Assembly: GCF_042453785.1 (NCBI RefSeq)
Contig: NC_091672.1
Location: forward strand, 4,750,001 to 4,814,000
DNA length: 64,000 nt
Reading direction: 5' to 3'
Origin: Malus domestica
Lineage: Eukaryota > Streptophyta > Magnoliopsida > Rosales > Rosaceae
Part shown: piece by piece, positions 48,537-59,940 of the stretch
How positions within the stretch are numbered: the first letter of the stretch is position 1
Layout: every line of letters starts with the position of its first letter
The notes under the pieces: model-generated
Told to the model about the DNA's origin: nothing
What the model saw: the letters and a program-made list of their open reading frames with translations, nothing else
The model's database searches: none
Program-made: the position numbers and the translations under genes

Positions 48537-51291
48537 ATGTCGACGAAGAAGCTGCTCACTCCTCTCTCCGCCATTCTCCGGCGAACCCTAACTCCGACTA
48601 CCGCTCTTTTCACCTTCAACTCCTCAAGAAATTTCCAATCTCCCGCTTTTTTTTCGTCCAGTGTAGAAGCGGACCGCCGCCTTTTCCCGTTCGGCGGATT
48701 TGGTTTTCCCGGGAATCACAGAATTCCCGGGAAATGCTTCGTCAGCTCCCAATCGGCGGAGAAAGCCGACGCTAAGTGCTGGAACTGTAGTGCCTCGCCC
48801 GAAGCGGTGCCGTTTCTGTTGTGTTCGTCTTGTCGGTGCATTCAGCCGGTGGATCAGTCAGTGGATTACTTTCAGATATTTGGACTGTAAGTAATTAAGG
48901 CTTTAACAATAATGTTTTCTCTCCCTTTGTTATTTCTGTCTGTTTGGTTGCTGAGAAAATGAGAGAGAGGTAGAAAGAAGGTGAAAGTTTTGAACTTTTT
49001 ATTGTTTCTTTTTGGTATAATATATATTGGGGGTGGGGGAAAAAGTCGAATTCGGGATCTCAGGTGTATGCGCGAATGCTCTTAACCAAACGAGCTACAA
49101 TTCCTAGGGAAAAATTTGAATCTTTAATTAGTCACTGTCTGCGTGGTTATGGGAAAACAAAGCTAGTTTCTGTTATACTTATTTGAGCATTTCTCACAAA
49201 CTAGAAGGATTTGTTTTCAATTTTTTTCAAATTAATATTAACAGGGAGAGAAAGTACGATACCAAAGTGGACGATTTGGAGGGGAAGTATAAAGCCTGGC
49301 AGAAAAAACTGCACCCTGATCTTGTTCATACTAAATCAGAGGTATTTGTGATACATATCTTCATTTTCAACATATGGGAAATGTAAAAGATAACACTTTT
49401 CGGATATAGTAAATGTTTTTTTTTTAAATGTTTACCATGGTTATAGAAAGAAAGAGAGTATGCAGCTGAACAGTCTGCTCGGGTGATTGATGCATACCGC
49501 ACACTAAGCCAGCCCTTGGCAAGGGCAATTTACATTGTAAGTGTGATTTTTGCCTATGAGGTTATCGTTTGATGCATTTTTATTGCGTTCAAACCAATGT
49601 TCTGAGAACTGGACTAGTTTGGCAGAAAAGGGTCTTATTGAATGTGATTACTTGGTAAATAACTAAAAATATTTGTATGATACATATCAATCCTGACCCT
49701 AATACTTATTTATTTACAAAGGCTTCTATGTGTGTGTGTGTGGGTGTTGTGACCATGATACAGAGGTTCTTGACACGCATAGTTCATGTTGAGAATGAGT
49801 CCCACATTGATGGGAGGAGGGACCTTGCATGGGCTTATAAAAGGTTGAGCTACTCCTCATATTGCCAATTGGTTTTATGGAGGTTGGGCTACTACTTATA
49901 TTTCCAATTGATTTTATAGTGGAACCTCAACTTTCTTTAGTTAAAACATGGATGACTTCACATTCTTCATTTGCAACAACAGCATCATGATGAATAAGCC
50001 TATCATTCAATAGTTCACGATGTGAATTTGTGTGTATATTATCATTTCCCTCTATGAGTAGGTTTCCGTAACTGCATTTAGTTTCAGGGTCCCATGATTA
50101 AAAAGATAAGGGCGAGAAGATCATCTAGGCAAAGTTTCTTGATCATCCAATTTATTAGTGTTTGCTATTCATATTCTACAAGTTTTGAAATTAAACTGTT
50201 ATTTATTTATTTATTTATTTCAGCTGAAGCTTGAAGGTGTGGACGTTGATGAAGAAGAGACGCTTTCAGAATCAGAGTTGCTAACTGAGGTGATTTGAAG
50301 AAGTTGAAATCCTGTTGTATTTATACAACCTATTATCTCCTTGCAATTTTACCCATAATCTGAGTGTAGTGAAATATTGACTGAAAAAATGGTAAAGATC
50401 TTATTGCTGTAAGCTTGATGGATATTTGACATATTTGGAGTGCACATATTTGAGACGAATATCATCCATCAGAAAATTTTGTAATCTAGTTGAAGCTTAT
50501 GTCGTAAAATTTTCAATTGGGATGGTTTCTTAAATTTCTTATTCTAGAATTCTTTTCCTTCAAGAAATGAATTTTTGTTATTAATATTGGAGGAAACATT
50601 TCCCGTAGACGTTTGGAGTCACTGAGTTGTTTTTCTTTTGTTTTGATGGATATGCTGAAGTTGATGGGTCATTGAGTGAGTATTAATTTGATTTTCTTAT
50701 ACCTTCTGGCTTGGAAAGTTCAGATTTTGGAAATCAGGGAAGCTGTTGAAGAGGCTGCTGACTCTCAGGCTTTGAATGAGATTCAATCTCAGGTATGAAC
50801 CAAGACTTTTTACATACATGTGGGAATAATTAGGAAGGAACACGACAATTCTTGTCACATATCGCTTGCAGTCTAATTTGTAGAGTAATTTCCTAGAGGT
50901 TCATGGTTCTCAAAACTATCGCACATAGAAAATGCCAAAAGATAAAAAGTTAAGTGGACTAAGGTTAATTAGTGTTTTGTGATCTTCTGTTCTATTGTAA
51001 CAGTTCTGATTCCTCAAGTTCCATGAAGAAGAGCTTGCATATTTACCTTTTTAGTTCACCTCTTTTGTCAATAAAAATATGCGTAATGTCGACCTTATTG
51101 CCCTTTTATTCGTTTTATTTTTTATCAACTCATCTCTGTTCTTGCTCATCTAGATGAAAGAGAAACTAAAGCATTGGTCCGACATTTTTACAAACGCATT
51201 TCGTAGCCGCAACTTTGGAGAGGCTCTAAAAGCTATCCGGAGAATGACTTACTATGAGCGTGTAAATGAAAGTGTTGTAAAGAAGCACTAA
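48537..51291 (+). CDS. HSCB: Iron-sulfur cluster co-chaperone HSCB, mitochondrial
   Basis: Six exons: 48537-48886, 49245-49341, 49447-49536, 50224-50289, 50724-50792 and 51154-51291, giving 269 residues. HSCB is a J-protein that recruits the mitochondrial Hsp70 to the ISU scaffold and helps release Fe-S clusters. The N-terminal 60 residues are rich in S, R, T and L with few acids, as in a mitochondrial presequence. Then comes a tetracysteine zinc-type module (KCWNCSAS...LLCSSCRC) as in eukaryotic HSCB, a J domain with the HPD motif (WQKKLHPDLVH) and AYRTLSQPLARAIYIL. The HscB C-terminal domain ends RMTYYERVNESVVKKH. Length and domain order fit the family. Intron 1 has a SINE-like remnant. Confidence 0.94.
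49015..49115 (-). mobile_element. SINE or tRNA-like remnant in HSCB intron 1
   Basis: On the reverse strand an A-box-like GTAGCTCGTTTGGTTAAGAGC segment (about 49078-49098) and a B-box-like GATCCCGAATTCGAC (about 49044-49058) have tRNA-like spacing. No clean cloverleaf or target duplication is seen, so it is probably a decayed tRNA-derived SINE. Confidence 0.5.
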
Positions 51292-53011
51292 TAAAGGTAA
51301 GACGATGCAACTATTTAGCTAAATCATCAATCTTCAATAGAAAAAAATGAGTGTACGAGTCAACATATAGGGCAGAAGGTGCATAATCATATCTGTGTTC
51401 ACGACCATGCCCCTGGGGAAAGGGCATGGTTTTCTCTTTGGCATGGTAATGTACGAGAGCACACACACAGACAGAGACCTCATGGATATGGACCCGTAAA
51501 CCTCACTTCCGACGGGATTATGGGAGAATGGAGGGTACCATTTGCTTTATATGGTTATGCTGTCATCCTGTAATGTCAAGTAGTAAAGTGAATATTTATT
51601 TGAAAAGATTGGATCTATATGTTTTCATGGTTAACATATTAACAGATGGATAATGCTAATGAGGCCATCATCCGGCAACTTTCAGGCTCTTAGGATCTCA
51701 AACAGTATGGTTCTTGAGCAAACAAAGTTTAACTGCACCATTGACAAGAAGATTTCGCAACAAAGTGTGAGTACGTTAAATTTTTGAAATGCTTGATTTT
51801 TTTTTCGGCCTATTTCTTTTGAATGAAATCTGTAAACTGAGCCTAGATTGTTCGTCTTTACAGCCAGGTTTTAATTGAAGACCTGGGTTGAAATTTTTCC
51901 CGCGTCGTTTGGATATAAATTAAACATTGGAAATACGAAGATTGAGCTGAGATTTGTTGGAGCTGCGAATATTTTTCCATCGTATGATTCTGTAATCTTA
52001 TGAAGATGGTTCAGAGGCAGCTCTTAATAATCACTCATGTTTGTTACATTTCGTGTCTGTCGAATTACTTGAATTCAGTGGCTGTAAGCGTTGTTGCCTG
52101 ATTCGGCTGGACGATAGAGTTGATTGCTTCGGGATTAATTTTTCATTTCGAAAATTCGTTTGATCCTCAACGTCTATGAGCCAAAACAATGTACAGAATA
52201 CGAATCTTGTCCGTGCGAGGAATTTACCTGCAGTTCTTGAATCTTAACGATATGAATTCGAGGAAAATTCATGCAGAAACCAGAAGGACAAAATGTCGTT
52301 CCTGCGGGTATCCCTTTGAAGTAGGAAAGTAAATTTCTTGTTGCCCAAGCAAGCAGCCGAGTCTATAATTCTCCGACAGAAATTCAATTACATTGGAACC
52401 CTTGGAACCACATCGGTCAAGCCTCAGGACCCAATTTCAATTTGTACAGGTATGGAGACACAACCAGTTCTCCAGCAGCAGCAGCAACCGCAACTGCAAC
52501 TGCATTACGTGAGGGCGATTTTTCCTTTTTTCCCCATGTAAGTTTTCATATCTGTAGCACACAAGCAATGGTTAAGCTTAAGCATATACTAGTGGATACA
52601 TACATGTATCAGATAAACAAACATAGATGAAGCATGATTTTGTAATCAACTACTGATGGAAGTACCTTGCAAATCTGTCTGCATCTTTGTCATCCACGTC
52701 GTCGTCGTTTGTCATCATCATCTTCACCACCGTTCTTATTTTCTTGTTTTCAGTCTTTCTAGCCCATTTTCCCTTGCTTTCACTTTCCTCCAAAGACTTT
52801 CAAATCCTTTATCTTGAAAAACCGATCCTCTGTCGCATCATTAGCTTCACCTTCACTTTTGGTTTCCTTGGCCACAGAAGAGCTAGAGAGAATGAGAAAT
52901 CTTGAAAGCTAATGTAGTCAGATCTGAAGCAACGGAGGGAAGAGTGTCACCCTGCTACTCCTATATCAACGCTGCCAGCACCTCCAAATTTGAAGTAAGG
53001 AATAGGAGGAA
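51292..53011. other. Convergent spacer between HSCB and the PPR gene
   Basis: It should hold the 3' UTRs of both genes. AAAGGTAAGACG right after the HSCB stop could start a 3' UTR intron. Open frames here are short and lack domains. Confidence 0.45.
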
Positions 53012-56000
53012 TTATGTTAGCACCTTGCGGCTTCTTATTAAGGATAACTTTTGCTCCATTACAGTGCGAGCCAAATCTTGCTTACCTTCCCTGTTAAGCC
53101 CGTAAAATATGGTTCGAAAATTCACCACACTCGGAACAATCCCACTTTCCAACATTTCAGTTATAAGCTGCATTGCTTCTTCAGATTTGCCCACCTTACA
53201 AAGACAAGTGATGAACATCGAATACGTTCTAAAATCTGGCAATGTTCCTTTAAGTTTCATGTTGTGAAAGACATCCCAAGCTTCGGAAACCATTTCCATG
53301 TTCATGTACCCTCGAATAAGTGCAGAATAGGTAATGACTGTTGGTCTACAACCCTTCTGTTGCATTTCCTTAAAAATTTCTAAAGCCTTTCCTATCTGCT
53401 TCTCTCTCAAGTAGTGAACTATTAAGGATGTATAAACATGGACGGTTGGATTTACACCCGCCTGCTTCATTGAATCCACCTTGGCCAGTGCTGCTTCTAA
53501 TTGTCCACTCCGCAGAAGTCCATGTACAAGGCTCCCATAAGTATACTGATCCAGTTTTGACCGGTCTTCCCCAACATCATCCATCAATGCTGAAGCTTCT
53601 TGTAACCTCCCGGCTCGACATAGAGCCCTAATGTACAAGGAATAACTAAGAGGAATCGAAAAACCAACTTTAGGAAGAGAATCTATGCACCTTCTGGCAT
53701 CTGAGAGCTTACCAACTTCACATAAACAACCAATATACGTTTCAACCAACTCTTTGTCAGGTACATGACTGGCACGGATCATCTCCTTGAAAATTCTAAT
53801 TGCTTCGTCTACCTTTCTACCTTTTCTCCCACAAAGAGATATGACTAAATACTTGTAGGTACTGAGAGTTGGGTGGCAATTACTAGACTTCATCTCACCA
53901 AAAATCCGCAGAGCAATCTCTGTCATACCTGTTCGACCATATTGCATTATCATTATTGTCCATGTATCTGGTGTGATTAAGAAACCTTTTCTTCTCATTT
54001 CATAAAAGAGGTTTCTCATGTGCTTGAAATCTTTCCCGCGCCCTGCGGTTTTGATAGCCATGTTGTAAGTGTCAGTAGTGTGGCTATAACCAGTTTGCTT
54101 TCCTACCCATGCAAAAAAATGTAATGCTACGAAACCATGCATGCTGCTATTCCTCAAAATTTCCACAACGAGTCCTGGAGTAAAATCAACAGCAGAATTC
54201 TTCAAAGCTTCCTGAACTAAGGGCCAATCTGTTGAAGAGGACAGAATTTTACAAATTTCTTGCAAACGATGCTCATCATAATCCTTTAAAAGTGGCTCCA
54301 CTAATGTACAATCCATCTTTGCTGGTTGTAAGTAATTAAAGTCCGTCCCTGTACTGAGCTCCTCACCCCTAGATGCTTCATTATTAGATACCTCTTCTCT
54401 TTCTCGGGGATGAAGTTTATAGATCCTCTGCAACTGCTTTACTTTTTCAAGGTTATCAATCTCTCCCTTTTTCTCCATATGATACATAGCCATATTAAAT
54501 ATGTCATCTTGAATTACTATATCAGATGCTCGCATGTCATCAAAGACCTTGAGAATCTCATCTGTCCTTGAAATTCTACAAAGCTCCTTAATGAATATAG
54601 AATACGACTTCAATGTGGGCTTGATGCCTTTGTCCTTCATACTATTAAATATTTTCCATGCTTCAGATATATGGTTTTGACGAACCTGACCTGCAACCAT
54701 GGCTGTGATCGCCACAATATCTGGCTCAACTCCTCTTTCCAGCATCTCATTATACAGATCACCGCCTCTTTGGAATTCATTCAACTTGAAGAGGTGTTGC
54801 ATCAGTTCTGTGTAGGTAGAAGTTGTGGGCACGTATCCAGATTCTTTCATGCTATGAAACAGATCTAGCGCTTTATCAGCATCATTATTTCTTAAGTACC
54901 CATTGATGATGATCCCATAAACCTTCCCATCAACAATATTTCTCCTCTTCATGATTTCCAAAATTTCCAAAGCGTCTGTAATTCTGTCAGCCATGCACAG
55001 TCCTTTCACCAAAGTCTCAAAATACTCGGGGCCAAGCATAACCTCTTTATTCTTGAGTTCACGAATAAATTCCAAAGCTTCTCTGATTCTTCCAGATATG
55101 CAGAAACTCTTCAACACACAACCATAAACAATGTGTTCTGGAATCTGTGAAACTCTAATCATGTCATCTGAAACCAAGGCAATAGAAGCAGTATCGCCGG
55201 AGCTCGCTATACCATTTAATAACAACTTGTATAAATTTATGTCAAGTCCCATGTCCTTCTGTACCATCTCCTTGTAAAATTCCATCGCAACTTCAGGTTT
55301 TCCAGTATTACACAGTGCACGTATCATCGACCTGTAAACCACTACATCCGGTTCAAAACCTTCTTTCCTCATCTTTTCGTAGAAGAACAATGCTTTGCCC
55401 ATAAACTTAGCATTTCCATACTGTGAGATGAGAATAGTCCAAGTCTTAACATCTTTCCCGCACAGATGTTTTTCCATTTCCTCCATCAACTTCTCCACCA
55501 TCCCGAACTCTTTTGCATCCCCAGCTATAAACAGCATGGTATTATAGGTCTTAGTTGTATGACAAAACCCTTCTTTGAGCTTCACCCAATTGAAGAACCT
55601 CCAAGCCAAATGTGGCACTTTAAAGCACCTCTTCAACACTTTGTCAACAATATCTGAATCCAACGGAAAACCCAATTTTTCTAACATCTCCTCCATTGAA
55701 ACCAAACCACTCTCCGCCCTGACAATCTTCATAACCTCCTGAACCACGGGGCTAACATCACTTTCAGCCAAATTTTCCACCTGTGCATCCTCCAAACCTG
55801 TTATATCTTTCTTTTCTTGCAGTACACTCTCCTCGGCATTTTTACAAACAGTTTGCGTGCAAGGTTGGCAATCTTCCCCAGCCTCACCAACCCTCCCCGG
55901 GGTTTCCTCCGAAATAAAAAACCCAGATGGGGTTTTATCCGCAGTAACGTTTTCAGCTCCCAAAATCTCAGTAATTTCAGCAAAGAGCGAGCCAAATCCG

Positions 56001-56161
56001 CCGTTTTCTGGTGCTGGTTTGGAGTGGGTTTTCTTATTAGGCTTTGATGGCTGAGCAACAGTTGCAAAACGATCAATCTTGTACACGTTTGAGAAGCGGA
56101 AATGGATAATCTTGCAGGTTGAGCTCGAACACAAGCGTTGTAGTTTGATTAAGCTTCTCAT
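53012..56161 (-). CDS. P-class PPR protein, mitochondrial (At5g06400-like)
   Basis: One uninterrupted 1049-residue frame, as usual for plant PPR genes. The N terminus (MRSLIKLQRLCSSSTCKIIH) is basic and serine-rich, fitting a mitochondrial presequence. About 20 tandem 35-residue PPR motifs follow (for example VYRSMIRALCNTGKPEVAME, TYGSLVHGLLRSGQLEAALA, TYSALIRGYMNMEMVSEAWD), with no E or DYW editing extension. The array is in two halves, about residues 175-590 and 690-1035. Each opens with a related lead-in (WRFFNWVKLKEGFCHTTKTY and LHFFAWVGKQTGYSHTTDTY), separated by a linker without repeats. Length and this layout fit At5g06400. Such proteins bind specific organelle RNAs; the target is unknown. 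Confidence 0.93.
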   Translation of the reverse strand: MRSLIKLQRLCSSSTCKIIHFRFSNVYKIDRFATVAQPSKPNKKTHSKPAPENGGFGSLFAEITEILGAENVTADKTPSGFFISEETPGRVGEAGEDCQPCTQTVCKNAEESVLQEKKDITGLEDAQVENLAESDVSPVVQEVMKIVRAESGLVSMEEMLEKLGFPLDSDIVDKVLKRCFKVPHLAWRFFNWVKLKEGFCHTTKTYNTMLFIAGDAKEFGMVEKLMEEMEKHLCGKDVKTWTILISQYGNAKFMGKALFFYEKMRKEGFEPDVVVYRSMIRALCNTGKPEVAMEFYKEMVQKDMGLDINLYKLLLNGIASSGDTASIALVSDDMIRVSQIPEHIVYGCVLKSFCISGRIREALEFIRELKNKEVMLGPEYFETLVKGLCMADRITDALEILEIMKRRNIVDGKVYGIIINGYLRNNDADKALDLFHSMKESGYVPTTSTYTELMQHLFKLNEFQRGGDLYNEMLERGVEPDIVAITAMVAGQVRQNHISEAWKIFNSMKDKGIKPTLKSYSIFIKELCRISRTDEILKVFDDMRASDIVIQDDIFNMAMYHMEKKGEIDNLEKVKQLQRIYKLHPREREEVSNNEASRGEELSTGTDFNYLQPAKMDCTLVEPLLKDYDEHRLQEICKILSSSTDWPLVQEALKNSAVDFTPGLVVEILRNSSMHGFVALHFFAWVGKQTGYSHTTDTYNMAIKTAGRGKDFKHMRNLFYEMRRKGFLITPDTWTIMIMQYGRTGMTEIALRIFGEMKSSNCHPTLSTYKYLVISLCGRKGRKVDEAIRIFKEMIRASHVPDKELVETYIGCLCEVGKLSDARRCIDSLPKVGFSIPLSYSLYIRALCRAGRLQEASALMDDVGEDRSKLDQYTYGSLVHGLLRSGQLEAALAKVDSMKQAGVNPTVHVYTSLIVHYLREKQIGKALEIFKEMQQKGCRPTVITYSALIRGYMNMEMVSEAWDVFHNMKLKGTLPDFRTYSMFITCLCKVGKSEEAMQLITEMLESGIVPSVVNFRTIFYGLNREGKQDLARTVMEQKLSLIRSRKVLT

Positions 56162-56308
56162 GCTTCCCCTTCAAATTGTATTCTGCGCGGGATTTCAGTC
56201 TTAAACTCTTAATTAGCATAGATCGACACGAAAATAAGGAGGAAGAAAGCAGCGGATACGATGATAACTAAGAGCTTAATAAATTAATATTTTACATACT
56301 AAACAAAG

Positions 56309-56381
56309 GCGCTCGTGGCCTAATGGATAAGGCATTTGACTTCTAATCAAAGGATTGTGGGTTCGAGTCCCACCGAGCGTG
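56309..56381 (+). tRNA. tRNA-Arg (UCU)
   Basis: A complete 73-nt cloverleaf. The acceptor GCGCTCG pairs with CGAGCGT (one G-U), the D arm is GCC-loop-GGC, and the anticodon stem TTTGA/TCAAA closes the loop CTTCTAA with anticodon TCT at 56342-56344. The T arm is GTGGG-TTCGAGT-CCCAC and the discriminator is G. No intron. A run of Ts shortly after (about 56396-56404) is a Pol III terminator. Confidence 0.97.
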
Positions 56382-56429
56382 CGGGAATTTTGATTTTTTT
56401 TTTTATACTGTTACGGTTTCGCTGCATTA

Positions 56430-56850
56430 TTAATGTGATATATTACGTGTTGTTTTATTATTAATGTACGTTATTTTTTAAATTATTGTACATACTTATA
56501 TTAAAAGAAAGTATAATAATAACGGTTTTACAACATCGTCATTGCGGTATACGTACATACCGTTAATGATAATTACGTGTCATTTCATTATTAATGTACA
56601 TTGTTTTTGAAATTACTGTACGTACTTATCTTTTTTTAGTATATTGATATTTGTATAATGAGGAGGGGGAGTTCGGTTAAGCCACACAATAGGTAACTTA
56701 ATTTGGTATCGAATTCATCATCCATGAGATTCGAACCTAGATCCTCTCACTTTCGATTAAAGAAGAATACTACCATATCGTAGTACTAAGTGACATGTAC
56801 TTACATTTCTTAAAAGAAAATATAAGAATAACGGCTTGACTGTATCACCA
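56430..56850. repeat. Diverged direct duplication beside the tRNA gene
   Basis: About 130 bp starting near TTACGTGT at 56442 recur from about 56573: ATTATTAATGTAC, a TACTTA word, TTAAAAGAAA and ATAACGG appear in the same order. The second unit is split by the SINE at 56629-56796. Confidence 0.7.
56629..56796 (-). mobile_element. tRNA-derived SINE inside the duplication
   Basis: The block is absent from the first repeat unit and is bounded by GTACTTA at 56622-56628 and 56797-56803. On the reverse strand it has an A-box-like TAGTACTACGATATGGTAGT and a B-box GGTTCGAATC, and ends in an A-rich tail (ACTAAAAAAAG). About 168 bp, typical of a SINE. Confidence 0.78.
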
Positions 56851-57052
56851 ATGAGATATTGTCATTCTACATGGCATCCATTTTTGGCGGGCCGAAAACC
56901 TCTTCTCCAACAAAGCCCACAACCGCCCAATTAAAGCCCAACAAGCAGCCTTGGAGCCGAAGTGAATCGATCTTCCCAAACCTTCCACCGACTTAAGCAA
57001 AAATCGCAGAGATTTTCTGGAGTTGGCGCGAACAGAGAGGTACAGAAGAAAG

Positions 57053-58671
57053 ATGGGATGGGTGTGGAGGGACGACGAAGAAGGCGACAGCAATTCTTCG
57101 GCGATTGACATAAACCCTAGATCGGATGGGGAGCGATGCTCGACGAGAAAGGTGGTGAAGACGCAGTGCAAGACTGAGGAGGTGGAGCCTGGAAAGTTCA
57201 TGAGGAAGTGCGAGAAGACTGAGCAGCTTCTCAGGGACTGCGCCGGCCGGTAAATCCCAATCTCTTTCTTCATCGATTTCTCCATTCCCCTAAAACCCAA
57301 TGACAAATTGGGAATATTTTTATCTAGGGTTTCTGTGAATTGATAGAAATTGTCTGATGATGTCACTTTGATTTAGTCTGGATTTAATTGTTCAGCAGAA
57401 TTTTGTCATATCTATGTCAATTTTAGTTTTTTATTTTTTATTTTTTATTTTTTATTTTTTTGAGGATTTTGTGGGGTGTTATTGTTGGGATTTATGCCTT
57501 AGGATAGAAAAATGTTGAACTTTATGATATTTGTTGGATTATAGGAATGTTGGTTTTTCTGTAGTTTTATGACAACGCAGTACGAAATTGAATCCAATTT
57601 GTATGTTGTTTATAATTAAGAAAAATATATATGGAAATATGAGACGAGAGATTAGAATGGGCCTGTCTTTAATCTTTATGCCTTCGTGTATAGCTTGTTC
57701 GAGTGCCCGAGGTTTATAGGTTAGTGAAGTATAAATAGCGCGTGGTTATTTGCAGGGTTGGTTGAATCTTACTCTTGTTAATAAGAGTGCACATAAGACT
57801 TCTGATTTGATTGTATTGATTCTGCATACAGAAAGAGTTGTGGCGTTCATTAGATTATGTCAGATGAATATGCTTTGAGGTCATTTTACGGTTATGCAAA
57901 ATAGGTCTTTGCGGTTCTTGTTAGAGAATGGTATCAGTTTCAGCAGTTCTTTGTGCTGTTTGTTCCGTGATAAATTGTCCGAGTTTAATTTGAAGCGAGT
58001 AGAATTGGTTTAGCAGTGGATAAAACATTTTATGCTTGTGCGAAAACAGTTACATTGACATTAAAGATGAACACTATAATATATTGGTACGAGGATGAGC
58101 TACCTCTGTAGTGAAACATTTATGAGCACCATGTCTCCAACTGTCTTTTGCAGCCTCCGGGACGTAATTGGAGCTATCTAGCACATACAAAAAACTTTTC
58201 TTTTTCTTCCCTTGTTTGAGTATGGGCGGTTTTTACGTTGCTATAACATTGACCAATGTAGAACCAATTGCTGAGTACTATGTTTTTGTTAGGCCTGTTG
58301 AAGTGGTGCAATCCAACAAAGAGTGCACAGAAGATAACGTCACCGATGAGATGCTAAAACGGTCTGTCACCTTTGGGTCATCACAGCATGGAGCGTTTGA
58401 CTTCCCAGGGTTACAAAGTGACATTGAAGACATTGAACGCAACTTTATGGGTGGCCTCAACCGTTTCTTTGAAGCAGCGGAGGAGTTGAAGAGTGGCTTC
58501 TTGAGTGCTTTTGGGACTCCACACATCTTTGATGAGGGACCTTCCTGCCCACTACCATCTAGGAGGCGAGAGGTGCCCATTGAAGGTCATCGTCAGCAGG
58601 AAGCTTTTCCTAAAGCAAGTGACGGCGATTCAGGACAAGTTGATCTCTCTGGGTTGGTGAGAGATGTTTGA
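57053..58671 (+). CDS. Fra a 1 / Mal d 1-associated-like protein
   Basis: Two exons, 57053-57249 and 58293-58671, give 191 residues. The start MGWVWRDDEEGDSNSSAIDI and the cysteine-bearing QCKTEEVEPGKFMRKCEKTE match plant proteins annotated as Mal d 1- or Fra a 1-associated, found as partners of the PR-10 allergens. The second exon supplies RPVEVVQSNKECTEDNVTDE and FDFPGLQSDIEDIERNFMGG. There is no signal peptide or membrane segment, and the biochemical role is not established. A second acceptor at about 58153 would instead add LRDVIGAI and stop, giving a short isoform. The intron holds a T-rich tandem run (57424-57462). Confidence 0.85.
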
Positions 58672-58916
58672 AGAAGAGTTGTCCATTGTCCGTGATGTGT
58701 TTGAAGAATGACTACATCCGTTTCCCTGTTAGTATCGTATTTTCCGTTTCTCCTTAATATAGAATACAACATGAAATTTCTCGTTTATAGTAGAGAAGAT
58801 CCTATGAAGGATTGTGTCCTGCAAGCCCATCTAAAGAATAATGTGTCCATCTTTATAAAGCAATGGTTTTGCTAATTGGTTTTAGTTTTAGCATGAATCA
58901 TCTTCCTGTAATGTTA

Positions 58917-59666
58917 GAGCAGTTCCACCGGGAGGTGGTTAGGCCGGCACTCAGCCAAAAAACAAGGTTGGCACTCAGCCAATCCACTCCAACCCGTTCC
59001 ATTGCCTGGCACCCAGCCCAAGCTGGTCTCCAGGCTAGTCCAAAATTGACAGACCTTGGGACCGGTCCATTTGACGTAAAGCTTGGTGTCGAGGGGCATA
59101 TGACATCCGGATGAAGCGACGGAGGGAGAAGGACAAGAGGGAAGGAGCTACGAAGGGAGAAGGACGGGAGGATGAAGCGACGGCGTTGGAGGTGTGGAGA
59201 TGTAGGAGGACGAAGCAACGGCGTTGAAGGACATGAGGTGTGGAGATGCATGAGCTGTAGAGGAGCTTGTTGTTGAGGTCGGCTTGGGATTTGAAGGATA
59301 GGAGGGCAACGGTATCGGAGGATGGGAGGAGGAGGTTTGGAGACGGCGGTGGGAATGGATTATCTGTGCTGGGGTGGATGGCGTGCAGGAATGGAAGGGA
59401 AGGGAAGTGTGGAAGATGAGAAAATAAAATATTTTAACAATATTATTATTATTTTATTTTTTTATAAAGTCAAAAATTAAAAATAAAATTATTATTTTTT
59501 ATTATTTTATAATAAAAAATAATAATATTTTAATAAATTTACTAGGCTATTTTTTTAGGGGTGGAGATGCTTTGGTCTATTATTGTTCACTAGAGTCTAT
59601 TACTGTTCACTTGAGTGGATAAATGCGTTGGGTGCTGGCGCAAAGTCTTTAGGGGTGAACTTGCTC
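58917..59666. mobile_element. 750-bp MITE-like element with TTA target duplication
   Basis: TTA flanks both sides (58914-58916 and 59667-59669). The ends are imperfect inverted repeats GAGCAGTTCCACC and GGTGAACTTGCTC, typical of PIF/Harbinger-type MITEs. The middle is unusual: GC-rich with repeated GAAGCGACGG/GGAGAAGGAC words (59100-59400), then a foldback AT-rich stretch (59425-59540). No transposase is seen. Confidence 0.75.
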
Positions 59667-59940
59667 TTAGAGAAATCTTATTTGCTGATTGCATTAGCTG
59701 ATCATATCGTATATTTTGAAACCATGTGTCTACCTCTTTCATCGATGATGGGAGAGATAGACACGTGGTTGTATACAAATTGGTTGTGATAGGGCACATT
59801 TTCTCGATTCAAGTACATAATTTTATGACATCTGAGTCTAAGGACAATGACATATTATGCTTTTCTTGTTTCCTTTTCACACGCTTCACATTAAATATAC
59901 ATATTCATGTTGAATGAGAATCCTCTGTTTATTTATAGAC
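59667..59940. other. Spacer between two transposon relics
   Basis: No gene recognised; short open frames only. Confidence 0.4.

Noticed and set aside
49799-49844. GTCCCACATTG followed 26 bp later by TATAAAA, like a plant snRNA promoter (USE plus TATA).
   Set aside because: No snRNA-like sequence follows, and one USE base differs. The words are common in dispersed plant repeats.
51379-51573. A 64-residue frame with histidine-rich start 3' of HSCB.
   Set aside because: It lies in the HSCB 3' region, lacks any domain and is short enough to be chance.
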